Under the pieces are notes generated by a model. That model was not told the DNA's origin and did no database searches. It was given only the letters and a program-made list of their open reading frames with translations. A stretch of 64,000 bases of DNA from Pedobacter boryungensis. Its GTDB lineage: Bacteria; Bacteroidota; Bacteroidia; Sphingobacteriales; Sphingobacteriaceae. The stretch covers positions 1,364,001 through 1,428,000 of the forward strand of contig NZ_JABMKV010000001.1 in the NCBI RefSeq assembly GCF_013204825.1. Reading direction: 5' to 3'. Made by a program: the position numbers and the translations under genes. This document shows positions 19,054-27,269 of the stretch, one piece after another; position 1 is the stretch's first letter; the number at the start of each line of letters is the position of its first letter.

Positions 19054-20148
19054 TTAGGTTAATTTATATATTTTCCCAGGTAGGGAAACTAATACACCCT
19101 GCATTTCTAAGGTAAGTAATGCAATAACCAGCTTACTTTGTGGCAAATTTGTTTTTAAACTTAAATCATCAACATGAGTTGGATTATCTTTTAACGCACT
19201 TACGATTTGTTGTTCATCTTTTGATAAATTAAGTGGTAATTGAACTTGGATTTCTGTGTTTTTAGCCTCTTCATCATCCCAGCCTAAATAATAAATCAAA
19301 TCTCTAGGATGGTTAATTAATCCTGCCCGATTCGTTTTAATCAAAAAATTACATCCTTCAGAAAATTCGTCATTTACTCTTCCAGGAAAAGCATATACAT
19401 CTCTATTGTAAGAATTCGCTAATTCAGCTGTAATTAGCGCACCACCTTTTATAGAGGCTTCTACAACTATTGTCACATCAGAAATACCAGCAATAATTCG
19501 ATTTCTTTTCGGAAAATTTTCTCGATCAGGATTTGTACCTGGTAAAAATTCAGTCAGTAAGCCGCCATTATGCACCATTTTTTGTGTTAAAGCTTTATGT
19601 ACAGCGGGGTAAATTCTATCCAGCCCATGACCCAATACACCAACAGTTGGTACTTCAAAATTTAAACTTTCTTTATGTGCTGCAGCATCAATTCCATGAG
19701 CTAATCCGCTCATAATTATTACATCATAAGGCTTTAAAACTTCTACTAATTGCTTGCAAAGTAATTTGCCATAATTTGTTGCGTTTCTTGTGCCAACAAT
19801 ACTCACAATCCTTTTATGATTCAAGTTTGCTGTACCTTTATAATAGAGCAACAAGGGTGCATCATAACAATTCCTTAATCGTTTAGGATAATTTTCATCT
19901 GCATAAAACATAACTTCAATAGCATGTTTCTTAATAAACTCTAAATGTTTTTCTGCTTCTTTTAGGGCATCAGTGTTTAAAATAGCATTGGTTCTTAACT
20001 TTCCAATGCCTTCTAATTTTAAGATTTGTTCTTTAGTCGCTTCAAATACGGCTTCAGCACTACCAAAATGAACTAACAGGTTTTTCGCAAAAACTGGCCC
20101 TACTCCTTTTATTAAACTTAAGGCTATTTTATGTACTAAACTCATCAA
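19054..20148 (-). CDS. dprA: DNA-processing protein DprA
   Basis: A 364-aa protein that loads RecA on incoming single-stranded DNA during natural transformation. It has an N-terminal helix-hairpin-helix/SAM-like region (1-80, KGVGPVFAKNLL and LEGIGKLRT), the Rossmann-like DprA core (about 82-290) with SIVGTRNATNYG, SGLAHGIDAAAHKESL, LGHGLDRIYP, FPKRNRIIAG and EASIKGGALITAELA, and a C-terminal winged helix (about 305-364, LPQSKLVIALLTLEMQGVL). All parts are complete. No other competence gene is in the window. Two adjacent start codons (MMS) are possible and make no difference. Confidence 0.95.
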   Translation of the reverse strand: MMSLVHKIALSLIKGVGPVFAKNLLVHFGSAEAVFEATKEQILKLEGIGKLRTNAILNTDALKEAEKHLEFIKKHAIEVMFYADENYPKRLRNCYDAPLLLYYKGTANLNHKRIVSIVGTRNATNYGKLLCKQLVEVLKPYDVIIMSGLAHGIDAAAHKESLNFEVPTVGVLGHGLDRIYPAVHKALTQKMVHNGGLLTEFLPGTNPDRENFPKRNRIIAGISDVTIVVEASIKGGALITAELANSYNRDVYAFPGRVNDEFSEGCNFLIKTNRAGLINHPRDLIYYLGWDDEEAKNTEIQVQLPLNLSKDEQQIVSALKDNPTHVDDLSLKTNLPQSKLVIALLTLEMQGVLVSLPGKIYKLT

Positions 20149-20194
20149 ATCTAAAACGTTAATTAAATTAGTGTTTAAACAACTAGTTTAGACA

Positions 20195-20221
20195 TAAAAA
20201 AAGCCCTAATTAAAGAGCTTT
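20195..20221 (-). terminator. Terminator after the small basic protein gene
   Basis: On the minus strand AAAGCTCT and AGGGCTTT pair imperfectly (one G-T) and are followed by a T-run at 20201-20195. Confidence 0.6.
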
Positions 20222-20234
20222 ATTATTTTCTATT

Positions 20235-20417
20235 CTATTTTAAAAATGTGGAATTATAAGTATCTGGCTTTTTGAGTTTAATTTCTATTCTTTGCTTCTT
20301 GGCCTCCTTTTCTGAACGGCTGTTATTGACCCGTCTTGTAGCTGCTTCATTATCGAATAATAAAGATTTTAGTAGGTTGTCGTTGTTAGTAGCCATAACT
20401 GTCTGAGCGGTTTTCAT
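20235..20417 (-). CDS. Small basic protein, unknown
   Basis: A 60-aa soluble, strongly charged peptide starting MKTAQTVMATNNDNLL, with a Lys/Arg/Glu-rich centre (NNSRSEKEAKKQRIEIKLKK) and no hydrophobic segment. I recognise no family. The case for a real gene is the context: a -7 box (TACATTTG, 20441-20434) lies 17 nt upstream and a terminator begins 14 nt downstream, so it forms a complete one-gene unit. The mix of short helix and basic tail would suit nucleic-acid or ribosome binding, but that is a guess. Confidence 0.6.
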   Translation of the reverse strand: MKTAQTVMATNNDNLLKSLLFDNEAATRRVNNSRSEKEAKKQRIEIKLKKPDTYNSTFLK

Positions 20418-20433
20418 GATTTATAATTTTGTG

Positions 20434-20441
20434 CAAATGTA
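20434..20441 (-). promoter_or_regulatory. -7 box for the small basic protein gene
   Basis: TACATTTG on the minus strand matches TAnnTTTG. An AT-dinucleotide run (20453-20469) lies just upstream in the -33 region, where no TTG is seen. Confidence 0.55.
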
Positions 20442-20498
20442 ATATTTATTTATAATATATATATATATACTTTAATTATTAACGGTTTTTAAACTGTT

Positions 20499-21500
20499 TT
20501 AGTTTGATTTTTTTTTAATCACTTTAGGCAAATTTTCTTTTATAGTTTCGCTAACTATAGCTATAGCACCAGGTTTTGACATCTCTTCCTTAATTTCTTC
20601 TAATTTCTCTTCTACAGTAATAGTTTCTATAAAGCCAATATGCTCACAATCATTTTCGAGAAAAAAGCTTGTTAATTCACTTACTGCTGCACGATATTCA
20701 CTACCAATTTCATCAGTTTTTATAATAACTTTTGGCATAAACATCGACATTGTCTTATAATCAATAATAAATCCATGATCTGAGCATCTATTAACTAAAT
20801 AGTCAACTAGATATTCGCACCTTTCTCTACCAACTTGAGGATTAAATTGAATTAATATTTTCTCTGCATAATCCTTACCAATATTTAATATTCTTCTTTT
20901 TTCACCAAGTCTATAGGGGTTAATTTGATTTAATAGCGGTTCATAAAATTTAACAGAACTCTCAAGAAGTTGTTTTGATAATTCATTTTTGTGTATGTTT
21001 ATTTCATCGCTTTCATAAACCATCTTGAACATTGATTGAAACAACTCTTTGTATTTAGTTTCTATCCTATCAATTGAATTTTCATCATTTAATGCACTTT
21101 CTCTATCATATTGAGGCCCATCTTCTCTTTCACTAGCTATTTGAGCATCTAGTGGCCCAAATTCCCCAAATTCATCCATTATAATTCTTGAACCACCAAG
21201 AGCTATTAAAGTAGCCGCACTTTTAGCCCAAAATGGAACAATTATATTTACAGTTTTAAAATTGTTCCTGAGAGTTCTAATTATCCTGTAAGCTTCATCT
21301 GCTAAGCCCCCTCCAGACTGTAAAATAAAATCAATTTCTTCAATGTCCGGGCTATCTTTTTTGAATTTTAGAACTTCTACCCTTAATTTTTTCATTGATT
21401 TTGAATCTACCCCAGCCATAAATAGAAATTGAGGCACATTTTTTCTGTATGTAGAAATATTTTTAATTAAGCTAAATAGCTCTTCCATTATTGTAGTCAT
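20499..21500 (-). CDS. SDH-family Clp-fold serine protease
   Basis: A 333-aa protein with the Clp/crotonase fold of the serine dehydrogenase proteinase (SDH_sah) family, related to SppA and ClpP. The oxyanion region is DFILQSGGGLADEAYRIIRT (GGG at 63-65), the likely nucleophile is Ser94 in FWAKSAATLIALGGSRI, and FGPLDAQI (114-121) follows as in SppA-type enzymes. Unlike SppA there is no signal peptide and no convincing membrane segment, so it should act in the cytoplasm. The C-terminal half (about 130-333) is charged and helical and not recognisable to me. The gene stands alone next to the BlaI/M56 pair, and its AT-rich flanks suggest accessory gene content. Targets unknown. Confidence 0.8.
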   Translation of the reverse strand: MTTIMEELFSLIKNISTYRKNVPQFLFMAGVDSKSMKKLRVEVLKFKKDSPDIEEIDFILQSGGGLADEAYRIIRTLRNNFKTVNIIVPFWAKSAATLIALGGSRIIMDEFGEFGPLDAQIASEREDGPQYDRESALNDENSIDRIETKYKELFQSMFKMVYESDEINIHKNELSKQLLESSVKFYEPLLNQINPYRLGEKRRILNIGKDYAEKILIQFNPQVGRERCEYLVDYLVNRCSDHGFIIDYKTMSMFMPKVIIKTDEIGSEYRAAVSELTSFFLENDCEHIGFIETITVEEKLEEIKEEMSKPGAIAIVSETIKENLPKVIKKKSN

Positions 21501-21624
21501 TTTTAAATCTTTATCTAATTTATAAAACTAATTCATATTCACAAAATGCAAATTAATATTAATTTCTGTTTACCTAATAATATATAAATTTTTAATATAC
21601 TGTTAATCAATATTTTAAAATAAA

Positions 21625-21658
21625 ACTACAAAAATAGTTTGCTAACTATAAAAATAGT
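21625..21658. promoter_or_regulatory. Two phased BlaI-type operators
   Basis: ACTACAAAAATAGT (21625-21638) and ACTATAAAAATAGT (21645-21658) are near-identical 14-bp palindromes with ACTA/TAGT half-sites and centres exactly 20 bp apart, two helix turns. TAGTTTG, one base short of the -7 consensus, sits between them. The blaI start is 34 nt downstream. This layout suits autorepression by two BlaI dimers on one DNA face. Confidence 0.75.
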
Positions 21659-21692
21659 AGTAAATTTAATTAACCTTAAAGAAAATTATATA

Positions 21693-22061
21693 ATGAGAGA
21701 GTTAACAAAAGCAGAAGAACAGGTAATGCTTATCCTTTGGGAGATGAAGGAGGGCTTAGTTAAGGATGTAATTGATAAAATGGAACCACCAAAACCTGCA
21801 TACAATACGGTATCGACTGTAATAAGAGTATTAGAAGGAAAAGGTTTTATCTCGCATAATGCAATTGGAAATACACATATCTATTTTCCGCTAATTAGCG
21901 AAGAACAATATAAGCACTTCGCATTTGATAAGGTGATGAATAATTATTTCGAAAATAACTATCAAAGCTTAGTATCTTTTTTAGTAAAAGAGAAAAATAT
22001 GGATATGGAAGAGCTTGATGAATTAATCGCCTTAGCAGAAAAACTTAAAAACAAGAAATAA
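21693..22061 (+). CDS. BlaI/MecI family transcriptional repressor
   Basis: A 122-aa winged-helix repressor (MRELTKAEEQVMLILWEMKEG at the start, then the recognition helix in PAYNTVSTVIRVLEGKGFI) with a C-terminal dimerisation helix. In the known systems a partner M56 protease senses a signal and triggers cleavage of the repressor. The start used is the ATG at 21693; the frame opens at 21639 but that region contains the operators. The stop codon overlaps the start of the M56 gene by one base (TAATG), so the pair is translationally coupled. No beta-lactamase or PBP gene is adjacent, so a link to beta-lactams is not supported here. Confidence 0.93.
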   Translation: MRELTKAEEQVMLILWEMKEGLVKDVIDKMEPPKPAYNTVSTVIRVLEGKGFISHNAIGNTHIYFPLISEEQYKHFAFDKVMNNYFENNYQSLVSFLVKEKNMDMEELDELIALAEKLKNKK

Positions 22062-24100
22062 TGGATTGGTTATATTATTTGCTAGAAGCAAATCTTTACT
22101 TGCTTATTTTTTACGGATTTTACCGTTTGTTTTTGCAAAATGAAACGTTTTATAATAGCAATCGCTATTACTTACTGTTGAGTAGTGCAACTGCTTTTAT
22201 TTTACCAGTATTGCAATTAGGTTTTTTAAAGCCTACACCAATTGTAGATAACTTGATTTTTCCAGCACCAATAGTTTATGAGGGTGCAAGTTCTAGCTCA
22301 ATATCAGCAAGTTCAGCTGTAGTAGAAAATTTCAATTTTATGGACTATCTCTATCCTATTTATTTAGGGATTGTACTGTGTTTTGCTTTTAAATTAGCAT
22401 TGAGTCTTTCAAAAATAATTAAGATTTGGCTGAAGGCCAAAAAAGCTAAGACTGGAAATGTTACGCTAATCGAATTGAAAGATCAAACTACTGCTTTTTC
22501 ATTTTTCAATCTCTTATTTATTCATCCGCATTTGGCAGAAAAAGAAACTGTTTTACATCATGAAATGGTGCATATTAAACAGAAACATAGTTTAGATATT
22601 TTGTTCTTTGAAGTTTTACAGATTATTTGTTGGTTCAATCCAATTATCTATTTCATTAAAAAAGATATTAAATTATTACACGAGTACATTGCAGATGAAC
22701 TAAGCACCAATTCTGGTTTGCACAAACACGAATATGCGATGTTTCTCATCGAAAACTCTTTTGGTGTTACACCAACTCCCCTTACAAATCAAATTTTCAA
22801 TCAATCAATATTAAAAAGGAGAATTAACATGTTAAACAAAAAAAGAACAGCAGGCTGGGCAAGGCTCAGGTTGCTGATGGCGCTCCCCTTGGTCGGGGCG
22901 ATGCTTTGTGCCTCTACAATGGCGTTTACAAAAGATTATGGTTATGTAGATTTGCTTCCGGAGAAAAGCAAAACTGTAGCTCCAATCCAAGAAACCCCAG
23001 TTGTAAAGAAAGACCAAGTGAAATTTCCGCCTCCAGTGGTTATGCTCGACTCTAAAGACAAATTCTATGTTAGATATGGTAAAGATGAAAAAACGGGAAA
23101 AACTGTTATACGTGAAAAAAGATATATTTTAATTAATGGGAAAGCAGTAAAGGACCTGACAACTTTTTATGGTGTTTATGATGCTGATAATGTAAAATAT
23201 TTTGCCAAAAAAGATGCAATTGCTAAGTACGGTGTAATTGCTCAATATGGTGCAGTTGAAATTACAGGAAAAGACATTAAATACTTTAATCAAATGACAT
23301 TGCAACCTCCGCCGCCTGTACAGGATAGAATTAAATTCCCTCCGCCGATGGCTAAATTAGGTAAAACTTATTTTTATCCAATCCGCCATGTTGATAAAGG
23401 TGGAGAAATTAAGTATAGTGATAGAAGATATATAGTAATTAACGGGAAAAAAGTGGAAGATTTAGATACATTTTTTGGTGTAACAAATGCAACTAAAATT
23501 GTCAGCCTTAATGGTCCGGAAGCTAGAAAAAAATATGGATCAGATGCAAATTATGGCGCAGTTGAAATCTCTGGCAATAATTTGAAGTATGTAAAATCCA
23601 TAACAGATGGCCCTCCTCCACCAAAAATGGACCAAATAAAATTCCCACCACCAATTGTAAAGCCAGATAGGAAAAACTTAAAAAGACCTCCTGCGGTTGA
23701 GCCTCCACCACCAGGCTATAGACCCAAACAAGATCAAATAAAATTTCCTCCGCCTGTTGTAATGCCAGATAACCAAACTAGTTTTCATCCTAGAAATGCA
23801 TACAGGCAAGATGGAGAAAAGTATATCCCAGTTGAAATAGATAAAAGATATATCGTAATTAATGGAGAAGCAGTAAATGACAAGAGTAAATTCTACGGTG
23901 TTTCTAATACTGAAAGTATAACTTTTTTAAGTGCGATACAAGCCATGAAAGTATATGGAAATGAAAATGGAAAAAACGGAGCTGTTGAAATAAAAGGAGC
24001 AAATATTAAATATATTGAAGAATTAGCACCACCACCACCAAAACAAGATCAAATTAAATTCCCTCCACCAATTGTAAAACCTAATCCAAAAAAGCATTAA
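22061..24100 (+). CDS. M56 (BlaR1-like) membrane protease with repeated periplasmic tail
   Basis: A 679-aa integral-membrane zinc protease. The N-terminal part has membrane segments near 5-25, 36-55 and 95-120, the zinc motif HEMVH (167-171), a membrane segment near 180-200 and the HEYIADE segment (207-213) with the third ligand. A last membrane segment (about 268-290) leads to an extracytoplasmic tail of about 390 residues. The tail has three copies of a roughly 90-residue unit, each with an RYIxING motif (354-360, 456-462, 596-602) and a GAVEI motif (397-401, 499-503, 640-644), separated by Pro-rich linkers with D(Q/R)(I/V)KFPPP, which occurs five times (from 318, 422, 524, 558, 663). The units look like the plug-type motif of TonB receptors rather than the penicillin-binding domain of BlaR1. 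It is coupled to the BlaI gene. The signal is unknown. Confidence 0.88.
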   Translation: MDWLYYLLEANLYLLIFYGFYRLFLQNETFYNSNRYYLLLSSATAFILPVLQLGFLKPTPIVDNLIFPAPIVYEGASSSSISASSAVVENFNFMDYLYPIYLGIVLCFAFKLALSLSKIIKIWLKAKKAKTGNVTLIELKDQTTAFSFFNLLFIHPHLAEKETVLHHEMVHIKQKHSLDILFFEVLQIICWFNPIIYFIKKDIKLLHEYIADELSTNSGLHKHEYAMFLIENSFGVTPTPLTNQIFNQSILKRRINMLNKKRTAGWARLRLLMALPLVGAMLCASTMAFTKDYGYVDLLPEKSKTVAPIQETPVVKKDQVKFPPPVVMLDSKDKFYVRYGKDEKTGKTVIREKRYILINGKAVKDLTTFYGVYDADNVKYFAKKDAIAKYGVIAQYGAVEITGKDIKYFNQMTLQPPPPVQDRIKFPPPMAKLGKTYFYPIRHVDKGGEIKYSDRRYIVINGKKVEDLDTFFGVTNATKIVSLNGPEARKKYGSDANYGAVEISGNNLKYVKSITDGPPPPKMDQIKFPPPIVKPDRKNLKRPPAVEPPPPGYRPKQDQIKFPPPVVMPDNQTSFHPRNAYRQDGEKYIPVEIDKRYIVINGEAVNDKSKFYGVSNTESITFLSAIQAMKVYGNENGKNGAVEIKGANIKYIEELAPPPPKQDQIKFPPPIVKPNPKKH

Positions 24101-24155
24101 CAAAATGGATTGAATCCAATTAAAAAGTCCAATAAAGAGCAATAAAGGGTAGTAT

Positions 24156-24791
24156 TTACTGCGGTATATAAACCACGTATTTAGTATCAAAAAATTCTTC
24201 CTCAAAATAAGCTGAAAGCGGATGTAATTCTGCTTTCAGCTTACTTTCCTTAATCTCTTCCGTTAAGTCACCACCTTTTAAATATAGAATACCATTTTGA
24301 ATGGCATTTTTATTCTCCTTGGCAAACTTTCCACGTATCCATGGGTAAAAGTCTATTAGACGAGTAACTGCTCTAGAAACTACAAAATTATATTTATCAG
24401 TTACTTGTTCTGCTCTTAAATGACTTGCCTTCACATTTTTTAAACCTAAAGCTGCTGCAACTTCTGTAACTACTTTAATCTTTTTTCCAATAGAATCTAC
24501 TAAATGAAAATCAGTTTCTGGAAATAATATTGCCAAAGGAATACCTGGAAAACCACCACCAGTACCTACATCTAGTATTTTTTCGCCCGCCTTAAAACTG
24601 CAAAATTTAGCGATACCTAAAGAATGTAAAATGTGACGTTCATATAATTCATCGATATCTTTTCTCGAAATAACATTGATTTGTGCATTCCAAAAACTGT
24701 ACAACTCATACAATTGCTCAAACTGAGCAGTTTGCTGTGCTGTTAAATTCTTAAAATATTTTAAAATGATATCAGGCTTAACTTCAGACAT
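24156..24791 (-). CDS. rsmG: 16S rRNA m7G527 methyltransferase
   Basis: A 211-aa SAM-dependent methyltransferase that modifies G527 of 16S rRNA. The family N-terminus (QFEQLYELYSFWNAQINVIS, then ELYERHILHSLGIA) is followed by the SAM loop LDVGTGGGFPGIPLAILFP (about 72-90), the acidic VDSIGKKIKV segment and the NFVVSRAV segment. Length is normal. Loss of RsmG gives low-level streptomycin resistance in other bacteria; nothing here is broken. The start codon lies at the edge of a short 9-bp-repeat remnant (24791-24827). Confidence 0.96.
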   Translation of the reverse strand: MSEVKPDIILKYFKNLTAQQTAQFEQLYELYSFWNAQINVISRKDIDELYERHILHSLGIAKFCSFKAGEKILDVGTGGGFPGIPLAILFPETDFHLVDSIGKKIKVVTEVAAALGLKNVKASHLRAEQVTDKYNFVVSRAVTRLIDFYPWIRGKFAKENKNAIQNGILYLKGGDLTEEIKESKLKAELHPLSAYFEEEFFDTKYVVYIPQ

Positions 24792-24827
24792 GATGAACTA
24801 ATAAACTATTGAACAAATGAACCAATT
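24791..24827. repeat. Short 9-bp AATGAAC repeat remnant
   Basis: GATGAACTAATAAACTATTGAAC followed by AAATGAACCAATT: degenerate copies of the AATGAACNA unit seen in larger arrays elsewhere in the window. Confidence 0.5.
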
Positions 24828-25947
24828 ACTTCCACTGTACTTTTTTAACAAATATAGACACAATGGCATTAAACACTAAAAAAACAAATAAAATGATATC
24901 TAATAATGGAAACCACCAACTTAATTCTCCGTAATTTAAACGTTTTAATAAGCGTGGATAAATAAAACTTCTAATTAAAATACTAAGTGCTAATACACCT
25001 AATGAAATGTAAAGTGTTTCAGGAAAGCAACATAAAGCAATTACCAACCCATAAAACGAAAATTGAATTGCAATTTGCATAGACAGAATAAATTGGTGTT
25101 TCGATTTATACAATTTACCTGCACCAAAATGTCTTTTCTTTTGTCTTAAATAATCAATAAACGAAGTTTTAGGCTCGCTCCAAACTTGAGTATCTTTATG
25201 AATTCGAATTGCTGTATTATTCCTATTTGCGTTAGCATTAACAAAAAGATCATCATCACCAGATGGAATATGCATATGAGCTGCAAAACCTTTACTTTTA
25301 AAGAAAAGTGATTTTTTATAGGCCATATTTCGCCCTACGCCCATATAGGGCATTCCTTTTAGCACAAAAGACAAATAATTTACTGCTGTAAAAAATGTCT
25401 CAAAACGAATTAAGCGGTTTAGTAATCCTCTTTTTTTAAAATATGGTGAATAACCCAATACAATTTCTGTATTCTGATCCTGAGGTTGTTGCATTCCTCT
25501 TAACCAATTTGGTGAGGCTGGCTCACAATCTGCATCAGTAAAAACTAACCATTCGTAACTTGCAGCTTTAATTCCCATAGTTACTGCAAACTTTTTGCCC
25601 GCAATAAACTTTTCTCCATCAGCAACCGAAACCACTTTTAGCTTTTCATATTTCTTTGCAAACTCTTTTAAAATATCTGCTGTACCATCCCAAGAACGGT
25701 CATTAACAGCAATTACCTCAAAATTTGGATAATCTTGTTGAAGAATAATCGGTAAATATTTTTGCAAATTTTCTGCTTCGTTACGAGCGCAAATAATTAC
25801 ACTAATAGGATTTCTAGCATCTTCTGAAACAGGTTTAATCTTAACTAATGCTAATTTTAAATGAACAAACAAGCTAAAGTAAAGCTGAATAAGAAAGCAA
25901 AAAGCTAAAGCCCCAATTAGGCTAATCTCTAATAAATTTAATTCCAC
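24826..25947 (-). CDS. Glycosyltransferase family 2, membrane protein
   Basis: A 373-aa processive-type GT2 enzyme. One membrane segment at the N-terminus (about 8-30) precedes a GT-A domain: ISVIICARNEAENL, VIAVNDRSWDGTADIL (nucleotide-binding Asp), VFTDADCEPASPNWL (DxD metal site) and a late SGDDDLFVNANA motif. The C-terminus has RQKKRHFGAGKLY, resembling the QxxRW-type motif, and three membrane segments (about 285-305, 310-330, 345-368). Acceptor and sugar are not readable; related proteins build surface polysaccharide or glycolipid. The start codon is GTG at 25945-25947, as no ATG gives a complete N-terminus. Confidence 0.88.
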   Translation of the reverse strand: MELNLLEISLIGALAFCFLIQLYFSLFVHLKLALVKIKPVSEDARNPISVIICARNEAENLQKYLPIILQQDYPNFEVIAVNDRSWDGTADILKEFAKKYEKLKVVSVADGEKFIAGKKFAVTMGIKAASYEWLVFTDADCEPASPNWLRGMQQPQDQNTEIVLGYSPYFKKRGLLNRLIRFETFFTAVNYLSFVLKGMPYMGVGRNMAYKKSLFFKSKGFAAHMHIPSGDDDLFVNANANRNNTAIRIHKDTQVWSEPKTSFIDYLRQKKRHFGAGKLYKSKHQFILSMQIAIQFSFYGLVIALCCFPETLYISLGVLALSILIRSFIYPRLLKRLNYGELSWWFPLLDIILFVFLVFNAIVSIFVKKVQWK

Positions 25948-26102
25948 AGTATATTTTTGAAAGCTAGCAAATCTCTCATTTTTAATCTGTAATGTGGCTT
26001 TATGTTGATAATTTTTTGTAGTTCTTAGTTCTTTGTGTATTATTCAACTTCATCTTTGCAATAAACAACAAGAAACGAGAAACTAATAACGATTATTCTT
26101 GC

Positions 26103-26110
26103 TATTTTTG
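26103..26110 (+). promoter_or_regulatory. -7 box for tgt
   Basis: TATTTTTG matches TAnnTTTG, 28 nt before the ATG. GAAGAGGAT between them can act as ribosome-binding site. Confidence 0.55.
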
Positions 26111-26138
26111 ACAGATTTTTGAAGAGGATATACACAAT

Positions 26139-27269
26139 ATGAAATTTACTTTACAGGCTAACGACCCGTCATCAAAAGCCAGAGCGGGAACAGTTACAAC
26201 TGCCCATGGCGATATTAAAACACCAATTTTTATGCCTGTTGGTACTGCCGGAACAGTAAAAGCAGTACATCAAAGAGAACTAAAAGAAGACATTAAAGCA
26301 CAGATAATTTTAGGAAATACCTATCATTTATACCTTAGACCAGGTTTAGATATTATTGAACCTGCTGGTGGTTTGCATAAATTTATTGGATGGGATAAGC
26401 CAATTCTAACAGATAGTGGAGGTTATCAAGTCTATTCTTTAAGCAAAGTTCGTAAGATTAAAGAAGAGGGCGTTACTTTTCGATCTCACATAGATGGGTC
26501 AAAACATTTGTTTACACCAGAATATGCGATGGATATTCAGCGTACCATTGGCGCAGATATCATCATGGCTTTTGATGAATGTACTCCTTATCCTTGCGAT
26601 TACAAGTACGCAGCTAATTCCATTAACATGACTCACAGATGGTTAAAGCGTTGTTGCCATCGTTTTGATACAACAGAACCTAAATATGGTTTTGACCAAA
26701 CGCTTTTTCCAATTGTACAAGGCTCAGTTTATAAAGATTTACGTGTAAAATCTGCCGAATTTATAGCCTCAATGGATAGAGAAGGTAACGCCATTGGTGG
26801 TTTATCTGTTGGAGAACCTGCTGAAGAAATGTACGGAATGACGGAAGTTGTTTGTGATATTTTACCTACAGATAAGCCTAGGTATTTAATGGGAGTTGGT
26901 ACGCCGATCAATATTTTAGAAAATATTGCATTAGGAGTAGACATGTTTGATTGTGTAATGCCAACAAGAAATGCCAGAAATGGGATGTTATTTACACGCA
27001 ATGGTATTATTAACATCAGCAATAAAAAATGGGAAAATGACTTCTCTCCTATAGATGCAGATAGCGATTTATACGCAGATCAAGTATATTCTAAAGCATA
27101 TTTAAGACATTTAATGCATTCTAAAGAGATATTAGGTGCGCAAATTGCTACACTTCATAATTTGCATTTTTACTTATGGTTAGTGAATGAAGCTCGAGAA
27201 AAAATCATTTCGGGAGAGTTTTACGCTTGGAAGAACAAAATGGTGACTATATTAGGTAATAAATTGTAA
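26139..27269 (+). CDS. tgt: tRNA-guanine transglycosylase, zinc ligands missing
   Basis: A 376-aa enzyme that exchanges guanine 34 of GUN-anticodon tRNAs for preQ1 on the way to queuosine. The TIM-barrel motifs are complete: GTxGTVKAVHQREL, LGNTYHLYLRPGL, LTDSGGYQV with the catalytic-site Asp92, IVQGSVYKDLR, GGLSVGEP and FDCVMPTRNARNG with nucleophile Asp271. The zinc site is not: where E. coli has CxCxxC followed by a distant His, this protein has DSDLYADQVYSKAYLRHL (308-325) with no cysteine, and only the His340 position is kept. I recall the same substitution in other Bacteroidota enzymes, so it is probably functional. The next gene begins directly after the stop codon. Confidence 0.95.
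   Translation: MKFTLQANDPSSKARAGTVTTAHGDIKTPIFMPVGTAGTVKAVHQRELKEDIKAQIILGNTYHLYLRPGLDIIEPAGGLHKFIGWDKPILTDSGGYQVYSLSKVRKIKEEGVTFRSHIDGSKHLFTPEYAMDIQRTIGADIIMAFDECTPYPCDYKYAANSINMTHRWLKRCCHRFDTTEPKYGFDQTLFPIVQGSVYKDLRVKSAEFIASMDREGNAIGGLSVGEPAEEMYGMTEVVCDILPTDKPRYLMGVGTPINILENIALGVDMFDCVMPTRNARNGMLFTRNGIINISNKKWENDFSPIDADSDLYADQVYSKAYLRHLMHSKEILGAQIATLHNLHFYLWLVNEAREKIISGEFYAWKNKMVTILGNKL

Noticed and set aside
20453..20469. AT-dinucleotide run
   Set aside because: A short simple repeat in very AT-rich DNA; it may affect the nearby promoter but is not informative alone.
21639..21692. Upstream start for the BlaI gene
   Set aside because: It would lie inside the two operators and before the conserved MRELTKAEEQ start.
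21693..24100. Beta-lactam resistance operon
   Set aside because: BlaI and an M56 sensor are present, but there is no beta-lactamase or PBP gene nearby and the sensor lacks a penicillin-binding domain.
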